The notes beneath the pieces were generated by a model that was given only the letters and a program-made list of their open reading frames with translations, was not told the origin of the DNA and made no database searches. Positions 28,746-30,217 of a stretch of 30,217 nt of DNA are shown here, piece after piece. A program made the translations under genes and the position numbers. The DNA is from Phoronis ovalis (lineage: Eukaryota > Phoronida > Phoronidae), in contig JAOXYB010032508.1 of the NCBI GenBank assembly GCA_028565635.1, positions 1-30,217 on the forward strand, read 5' to 3'. Within the stretch, counting starts at the first letter, position 1, and every line of letters starts with the position of its first letter.

Positions 28746-29222
28746 ATTTATAATTGTTACTTTATTTCTTTTTCATAAAAGCATACTTTAAGCCTGCACT
28801 GTCATGAAAATACATAGCCGACTAGTTGCAGTACTGTGCAACACCTGTTGCTTTTCAAAATGATACTTCCTACCTAGAATATTAAGTTTCCACAGTATAT
28901 TAAAGAATAAATACAAGGAAATATTGTTGAAACATCTTGTAAATTGCCAACAAAGAAGAAGTACAAAACTAATTTAATCATGATTTATTATTTGTTTCTG
29001 AAATAATAACACAGACAGCAAAGTATTAAATTAGTGTCAGAAAAAAATATTAACTTCGATAAAAATCGTTACTTCCGCAGATTGCAGTTTAAAAAAGAAG
29101 CGAGAATCTTGTTTATCCATGATTCAATCGATCTGGATCATCATTCATGTGAGCTATCGATAGGAGGCGCTTTTGCATAGATTCAGTGCGCATGTCTTCT
29201 ATTTCCTTTCTTTCTTTCAAAA
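28746..29222 (+). promoter_or_regulatory. SET upstream region and 5' UTR
   Basis: This is the gap between the poly(A) signal of the upstream gene and the SET start codon, so it should hold the SET promoter. A TATCGATA palindrome at 29155-29162 lies about 60 bases before the ATG. No TATA box is clear. The start-proximal 5' UTR is a pyrimidine tract (ATTTCCTTTCTTTCTTTC). Confidence 0.5.
29155..29162. promoter_or_regulatory. TATCGATA palindrome (DRE-like)
   Basis: The 8-base palindrome TATCGATA is the core of the DREF-binding element of Drosophila core promoters of housekeeping genes. Its position just upstream of SET fits a core-promoter role. Whether this organism uses such an element is unknown. 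Confidence 0.25.
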
Positions 29223-29924
29223 ATGGCGACTCCGGCGAAGCAGCAAAAAACTGAAGAGAAAAATAATCATGACGCAGATCTAGAGTCAAATAGTAAGTTT
29301 CAACGTTCTCACTTGATGGTAAATGCAAATCTAGCAATACTTTATCAAAATATTTATGTCAGAAAGTGCTGACTTCTCAAGTAAGAGTAAATTTAACATC
29401 TCGAAAGTTTTGCATTGTTTCCACACCGGTGATCGGGAACATGTGTTTAGTGAGAATAGCTTCGAGCGATCATACTGGCTGTCTACCGGCATTGTACATT
29501 ACGCCATTGTTCCCAGTTTATTGTGTGTGAAACTAAAATAACCCTGTGTCGTCGTACAGTTAGACTTCACCTGTCATAGCCTTACACAATAGACTCGATA
29601 TCATTGAACTGTTTCGGCAAATATTTGACTCAATACTACAATAGCCAATATCAGAACTACATGCTGTGACCTATGAGTATTAATAAAAATCGTTTGATTT
29701 TGTAATACACTATTGTCAACACTATTTATTTTACACTGTAAGGTAAAGACCAACAAGAGGCTGTAGAGAAGATTGATGAAGTACAGAATGAAATTGACAG
29801 ATTGAATGAGAATGCGAGTGAAGAAATATTGAAAGTAGAACAAAAATACAATAAACTACGACAACCTCATTATCAAAAGCGAGCAGGCCTCATAGCGAAA
29901 ATTCCCAATTTTTGGGTGACTGCT
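29223..29924 (+). CDS. SET: SET / TAF-I / I2PP2A nucleosome-assembly-family protein, 5' part
   Basis: Two coding exons, 29223-29292 and 29743-29924, join in phase (A|GT) to the first 84 residues; the rest lies beyond the right edge. The N-terminus [12 protein letters not shown] is followed by an acidic linker. Then comes [31 protein letters not shown] and [11 protein letters not shown], nearly identical to the long dimerisation helix and start of the earmuff domain in human SET. SET is an acidic histone chaperone, an inhibitor of PP2A and part of the INHAT complex, acting mainly in the nucleus. The ATG has a good context (AAAATGG) and matches the family start. A short out-of-frame upstream ATG (29192) overlaps it. 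The exon ends at a U12-type donor. Confidence 0.96.
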
Positions 29925-29933
29925 GTATCCTTT
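29925..29933 (+). other. U12-type (minor spliceosome) 5' splice site
   Basis: GTATCCTTT directly after the codon for Ala-84 of SET is an exact match to the U12-type donor consensus RTATCCTTT. It is at the point where the family sequence (NFWVT[TS]|FVNHPQ) leaves the reading frame seen here. The U12 branch site and acceptor lie outside the window. Confidence 0.8.
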
Positions 29934-30217
29934 GTAACTTTGTATATATTAAACCTTCCGCCTAAATAAAGGATTGTATTCTGAATAGCATGTAAGTTAA
30001 TTGAGTTAAGTAATTAATTATCATTTTGACAAAACTATTCAATATATTTTATGGCTAAAAATATTTCTAAATTTAATAACAAGTTTCTTTTAAAAAGCAT
30101 TGATTATAAATATAAAATTTTACAGTAGAATTTTACTTCTTTATATTCTGAAGCAAAAGATTTCTCACTTTCGTTTGGTTGTGTCAGAATCTAATGTCTG
30201 TTGTAGGTGCATATATA
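29934..30217 (+). other. SET intron continuing past the window
   Basis: No exon continuing with the expected FVNHPQ-like sequence is found before the window ends. A ttgtag at 30201-30206 is followed by GTGCATATATA, which does not fit SET. The intron therefore extends beyond 30217. Confidence 0.7.

Noticed and set aside
29113-29337. 74-codon minus-strand open frame over SET exon 1
   Set aside because: It is the antisense shadow of SET's first exon and promoter; the plus-strand reading is conserved SET and is spliced in phase.

Overview
This is nuclear DNA from an animal. The genes are interrupted by GT-AG introns, the intergenic DNA is A+T-rich, AATAAA poly(A) signals are present, and every protein I can identify is a metazoan family with close vertebrate relatives. 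The intron sizes, base composition and short non-autonomous repeats suggest a marine lophotrochozoan, most likely a mollusc such as a bivalve. That placement is an inference; no sequence here fixes the species. All exon calls were made by eye from reading frame, splice sites and remembered family sequences.

Five genes are supported, left to right. (1) The last five coding exons of a GPR107/GPR108 Golgi seven-transmembrane protein (+, 575-4911). (2) A complete six-coding-exon RAB14 small GTPase (+, 7898-10462). (3) A complete five-exon tektin-like gene, TEKTL1/CCDC105 type (-, 17044 down to 12482). (4) A three-coding-exon protein of the phostensin/taperin (PPP1R18/TPRN) family with a PP1-docking motif (+, 17546-27070). 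(5) The first two coding exons of SET/TAF-I/I2PP2A (+, 29223-29924), which runs off the right edge. Genes 3 and 4 are head-to-head across about 500 bp that contains a perfect CRE palindrome. Genes 2 and 3 are tail-to-tail. No operon logic applies: the genes act in membrane traffic (GPR107, RAB14), cilium or flagellum structure (TEKTL1) and phosphatase regulation (PPP1R18-like and SET).

The 7-kb intron of gene 4 (19241-26236) carries most of the repeats: two copies of a MITE-like element with flanking direct repeats, a near-perfect 337-bp palindrome nested inside one copy, and two further elements with GGGATGTGC ends. A relative of one of these lies inverted near 6.9 kb.

The most interesting observations are the following. 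The human relatives of all five genes lie on 6p21, 9q33-34 or 19p13, the MHC paralogon, so this may be a piece of the pre-duplication 'proto-MHC' linkage group. A textbook U12-type 5' splice site follows SET exon 2. The nested palindrome is built from roughly 21-bp subunits. I found no CRISPR array, virus, toxin gene or convincing tRNA.
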